NCBI GenBank assembly: GCA_963770635.1
Contig: CAVYQI010000006.1
Coordinates: forward strand, 744,001 to 808,000
Reading direction: 5' to 3'
Length of the DNA: 64,000 nucleotides
DNA from: DASZIT01 sp963770635
Lineage (GTDB): Bacteria; Actinomycetota; Acidimicrobiia; Acidimicrobiales; RAAP-2
The notes below the pieces were generated by a model that worked only from the letters and a program-made list of their open reading frames with translations, was not told the DNA's origin and ran no database searches. This document shows positions 61,235 through 64,000 of the stretch, piece after piece. A program made the translations under genes and the position numbers. Position 1 is the stretch's first letter, and each line of letters starts with the position of its first letter.

Positions 61235-62035
61235 GTGTGCCTTCTGATCGCCGTCTCGGGAGTGATCGACGACGCCCCCCTGCTGGTGGCGGCCAACCGC
61301 GATGAGTTCTACGCCCGGGAGGCGGTATCGATGACGGTGCTCCACGATTCCGGTCCGAGGGTCCTGGGCGGACGGGATCAGGAGGCCGGCGGCACCTGGA
61401 TGGCGGTGAACCAGCACGGCGTGGTGGCGGCGTTGACCAACAAGCCGGCCGAGGGCGGGCGCGACCCGGCCAAACGGTCCCGGGGGGAGATCCCCATGCT
61501 GTTGGCGGACCAACCGTCGGCCGCCGCCGGCGCCGAAGCGCTCCGGTCGACGTTCGTCCCCCGCGAGTTCAATCCGTGCTGGGTACTGGTCGGTGATCGG
61601 TCCGGCCTCTACTACGTGGACATGACCGGGCCGGGCCCGGTCGAGACCCAGCTCCTCGCGCCGGGCGTCCATATCCTCGAGAACAAGCCGCTCGGGGATC
61701 CGAGCGCCAAAGTGGATCGCGTGCGCGACCGGTTGGGCGACTGCCGGTCGCAATCGGCTGACGGGGTGATCCGGAGCCTGGGGGTGATCGTGGCCGACCA
61801 TGTCATGCCGTTGAAGGCAGTGGACACCAGCGAGACGGCCGAACGCCAGGCCAAGGTCTCCGCCTGTTGCGTCCACACCGATGTCTACGGCACCCGCTCG
61901 TCGATGCTGGTGTGCGACCCGCCTTCGGCCTCGGATCTCCCGCGGGTGTGGTCGTCGGACGGGCCCCCGTGCACCCACCCTCTGTTGCCGGTCGGGTTCG
62001 ACCGGCCGCCCCCGGTGGTGGAGGCCGGCCGGTAA
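61235..62035 (+). CDS. NRDE (TANGO2-like) family protein
   Basis: This 266-residue protein begins Met-Cys-Leu-Leu-Ile and contains Ala-Ala-Asn-Arg-Asp-Glu-Phe-Tyr, the Asn-Arg-Asp-Glu signature. Gly-Gly-Thr-Trp-Met-Ala-Val-Asn follows, placing it in the Ntn-hydrolase-like TANGO2 family. An N-terminal Cys2 may be the nucleophile. TANGO2 is linked to heme or lipid handling in eukaryotes; the bacterial role is unknown. GTG start 13 bp after coaA, so probably co-transcribed. Confidence 0.88.
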   Translation: MCLLIAVSGVIDDAPLLVAANRDEFYAREAVSMTVLHDSGPRVLGGRDQEAGGTWMAVNQHGVVAALTNKPAEGGRDPAKRSRGEIPMLLADQPSAAAGAEALRSTFVPREFNPCWVLVGDRSGLYYVDMTGPGPVETQLLAPGVHILENKPLGDPSAKVDRVRDRLGDCRSQSADGVIRSLGVIVADHVMPLKAVDTSETAERQAKVSACCVHTDVYGTRSSMLVCDPPSASDLPRVWSSDGPPCTHPLLPVGFDRPPPVVEAGR

Positions 62036-62165
62036 CCGGGAGTGTCCAGAACCCGGCCGACCACCCGACCGACGGGCCTGTCTGACTTCACGTCGGAGCG
62101 ATTCGCCGAGTTGGTTCGCTCAAAGGTGGCGCGAAACAACCACCGGGACCGCAGACCGCCAATGC

Positions 62166-63182
62166 TCACGGGCTCAGGATGGGGCTGGGCGTTCCCGAGA
62201 AGCACCCCACCGCGTAGGGATACTCGAGGGTCATGTCGTAGTGGTACATGGTGACCATCTGGCCGTGCCAGGGCACCGGGCTGGTCCGGCCGTGGCAGGC
62301 GTCGAGGTCCTGGTTGGTGAGCAGGTCGCCGTTGCTCCCGTACTCCACGTAGATGCCGAAGCCGTCCCGGGCCCACCCCACCTGGGTGGTGGTGGAGAGG
62401 GCGGCCGCCGACAGCAGGCACGGCGAGAGCGAGACGTAGTGGTAACCGGTGACGCCGGGGCTCCCGTGACAGGTGTCCTGGGTCTCCACCGCCCCGGCGT
62501 CATTGCCGTTGGCGTCCAGGCCGTCGAAGAGGATGACCCCGTTGGTCATGACGCCGACCGCCGCGTCACCCGGGACGCAGGTGGGCGTGGGGTTCTGGAT
62601 CGGGTCGTTCGGGACCGTCAGGGCGAAGTCGTGGACGCTGATCGAGTTCAGGTCCGGGTTGAAGGCGTGGGCGGGATCGGCGGGGTCGACCGGGAAGGTG
62701 CCCGACCGCGGGGGCAGGTCATTGCCCCGGAGGACGAGGTTCGCACCGGAGTGGGTGACGCTGAAGCTCGAGTTCCAGTTGACGTCCCCGGCCACCGCCG
62801 CCTTGGTGGTCATGTTCCAGGTGGAGGCGGCGACGTCGACCCACGGCGGGGTCTTGACCGGCAGGACGCCGGTCATCGGGTTGCAGACGTGCTCGGCCCC
62901 GACCGCGGCGATGGTGGTGGAGTAGACCTTGCTTCCCAGGGGCACCGCCTTGAGGTCGAGGGACGACTTGGGCATGCCGACCGACTGGTCGGTGGTGGTG
63001 CTGGCCGAAGTGGCCGCCGGGAGGGTGGTCGGCGACGCCGACGACGGCGACCCGGTCCCGCATCCGGCGAGCAACCCGCCGGCGATCACAGCTGCAGCTA
63101 GTCCAGCGATGCCGATACGGGCTCGATCGGGCCGGTACAAAAAAGGACCTCCAGGTGGTTGGGGATCATCGTAGGTCGGCAC
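62166..63182 (-). CDS. YHYH domain lipoprotein
   Basis: This 338-residue protein has a signal peptide ending in Leu-Leu-Ala-Gly-Cys. A Ser/Thr/Ala linker follows, then a large domain with two hallmark segments: Gly-Tyr-His-Tyr-Val-Ser-Leu-Ser-Pro-Cys and Tyr-His-Tyr-Asp-Met-Thr-Leu-Glu-Tyr. This is the YHYH family, thought to be extracellular and metal-related, function unknown. The last residues, Pro-Ile-Leu-Ser-Pro, end at the stop at 62166-62168. Confidence 0.85.
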   Translation of the reverse strand: MPTYDDPQPPGGPFLYRPDRARIGIAGLAAAVIAGGLLAGCGTGSPSSASPTTLPAATSASTTTDQSVGMPKSSLDLKAVPLGSKVYSTTIAAVGAEHVCNPMTGVLPVKTPPWVDVAASTWNMTTKAAVAGDVNWNSSFSVTHSGANLVLRGNDLPPRSGTFPVDPADPAHAFNPDLNSISVHDFALTVPNDPIQNPTPTCVPGDAAVGVMTNGVILFDGLDANGNDAGAVETQDTCHGSPGVTGYHYVSLSPCLLSAAALSTTTQVGWARDGFGIYVEYGSNGDLLTNQDLDACHGRTSPVPWHGQMVTMYHYDMTLEYPYAVGCFSGTPSPILSP

Positions 63183-63200
63183 CTCGCGGAAGTACTGCCA

Positions 63201-63981
63201 CTAGCCGACGTCCGGGCGATCGAGGAAACGGACGACCTCCTGGTTGAAGGCGTCGGGCTGATCGATGTTGGAGGCGTGTCCGGCATCGGGGAGGACCGCC
63301 AGCCCGGCGTCGGGGATCCTGGCCGCCATGTAGTCGGCCGCGGCCCGGAACGGCTTGTCGTTGGCGCCCACCAGCACCAGGGTCGGGACGGCAACCTTCG
63401 GGAGCGACTCGATGATCCGGGCGTCGCGCTGGGTGAGGATGCCCCGGGCGGCCCGGGCCAGCCCGGCCGGGTCGTGCTGACCGGTGCCGACTTCGGGACT
63501 CGCCGACAGCGAGCCGAGGCCCTCCGCGCTCGAAGCCGGCGGCTGGTCGATTCCGCGTAGCCGGTTCCACTGGGTGCGGGCGGCATCGTTCTTGAACCCG
63601 GGACCGGTGTCGAACAGCAGCAGCGCGGCGACCCGGTCGGGGTGGGCCAGATAGAAGGCGAGGCGACAGGTACCCGCCCAAGGACAGCCCGCCGACCACG
63701 GCGCCCGGTCGACCCCGCACGGCGTCGAGGACCGCGACCATGTCGTCCACGCTGGCGGCCTCGGAATAGAGGCCCGGATCCTCGGGCGAGCCGCTCGCGG
63801 CCGTGGCCACGGATGTCCCAGGCGATCACTGGCCGGTGCGGCGCCGAGGGCGGCCAGGTTGGGCGTCCCACATGGCCGGTGGACGACGAGTACCCGTGGG
63901 TCAGCAGTACCGGGGCCCGCTGGGTCCTGCCCGTGGACCTCGTAGTGCGATGCCGACGCCGTCCCGGTCGAGAGAGCCCAT
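63201..63981 (-). CDS. alpha/beta hydrolase (about seven frameshifts)
   Basis: A serine alpha/beta hydrolase can be read across several frames: His-Gly-Tyr-Ser-Ser-Ser-Thr-Gly, Trp-Asp-Ile-Arg-Gly-His-Gly-Arg, nucleophile elbow Gly-Leu-Ser-Leu-Gly-Gly, then an unbroken last half. That half has Leu-Phe-Asp-Thr-Gly-Pro-Gly, Val-Gly-Ala-Asn-Asp-Lys-Pro and the catalytic Asp-Ala-Gly-His-Ala. Its TAG stop is at 63201-63203. Extra single bases lie near 63671, 63789, 63841, 63857, 63870, 63915 and 63948. The ATG at 63981 may be the start. The density of breaks at the window end suggests sequence error. Confidence 0.75.
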
Positions 63982-64000
63982 GCTCAGGCTCGCGCCGGTG

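Noticed and set aside
1..64000. CRISPR arrays or insertion sequences
   Set aside because: No regularly spaced repeats and no transposase motif were found on either strand.

Overview
The window is a high-GC chromosomal segment from an actinobacterium and contains the origin of replication. From about 7 kb to 40 kb the gene order is the classic actinobacterial origin neighbourhood: dnaB-rplI-rpsR-ssb-rpsF, panB, DUF5318, PadR-ino1, cca/pcnA, DUF6049-murJ, DegV, trxB-trxA-CwlM-like, parB-parA with two parS sites, rsmG-jag-yidC-yidD-rnpA-rpmH, dnaA, oriC, dnaN-recF-DUF721-gyrB-gyrA and tRNA-Ile. As I remember them, Streptomyces keeps the rpsF-dnaB and ino1 blocks on the same side of the origin as pcnA and murJ, as here, whereas Mycobacterium carries them on the other side. 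An inositol-phosphate synthase and a CwlM-like protein also point to Actinomycetota. I see nothing that fixes the class; Acidimicrobiia is only a guess.

Layout. 1-7.1 kb: end of a nuclease-like gene, two hydrolases, a LysR regulator divergent from a methyltransferase, a second methyltransferase, and a hybrid sensor kinase overlapping a separate phosphotransfer protein. 7.1-15.1 kb: replication and ribosomal operon, panB, and PadR-ino1. 15.1-24.4 kb: tRNA maturation, lipid II flippase and thioredoxin system. 24.4-32.6 kb: partitioning genes, parS, RNA and membrane-insertion genes, all read leftward towards parB, then dnaA. 32.6-32.95 kb: oriC. 33-40.2 kb: sliding clamp, RecF and gyrase.

A 5.7-kb integrated element (40,346-46,061) sits in the 3' half of tRNA-Ile. 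It is bounded by a 44-bp direct repeat with one mismatch. It carries a tyrosine integrase, a ribbon-helix-helix/Doc toxin-antitoxin pair, and a divergent TetR / limonene-epoxide-hydrolase-like / DHA2 efflux cargo. An 11-bp repeat pair is found inside both ends and probably represents integrase arm sites.

46.2-64 kb is an accessory or metabolic region: SDR, NYN-domain protein, ArsR with SRPBCC proteins, lipoproteins, amidohydrolase, nitroreductase, acyl-CoA-synthetase-like ligase, isoaspartate methyltransferase-like protein, a Tat-exported phosphoesterase, a secreted CocE-type hydrolase, carbonic anhydrase, pantothenate kinase, an NRDE protein, a YHYH lipoprotein and an alpha/beta hydrolase.

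The most unusual raw signal is a set of single-base indels concentrated in a few genes. gyrB has about twelve and gyrA about five; one SRPBCC gene and the last hydrolase also have several. The protein sequence stays well conserved between the shifts, and most neighbouring genes are intact. Sequence or assembly error is the likeliest cause.
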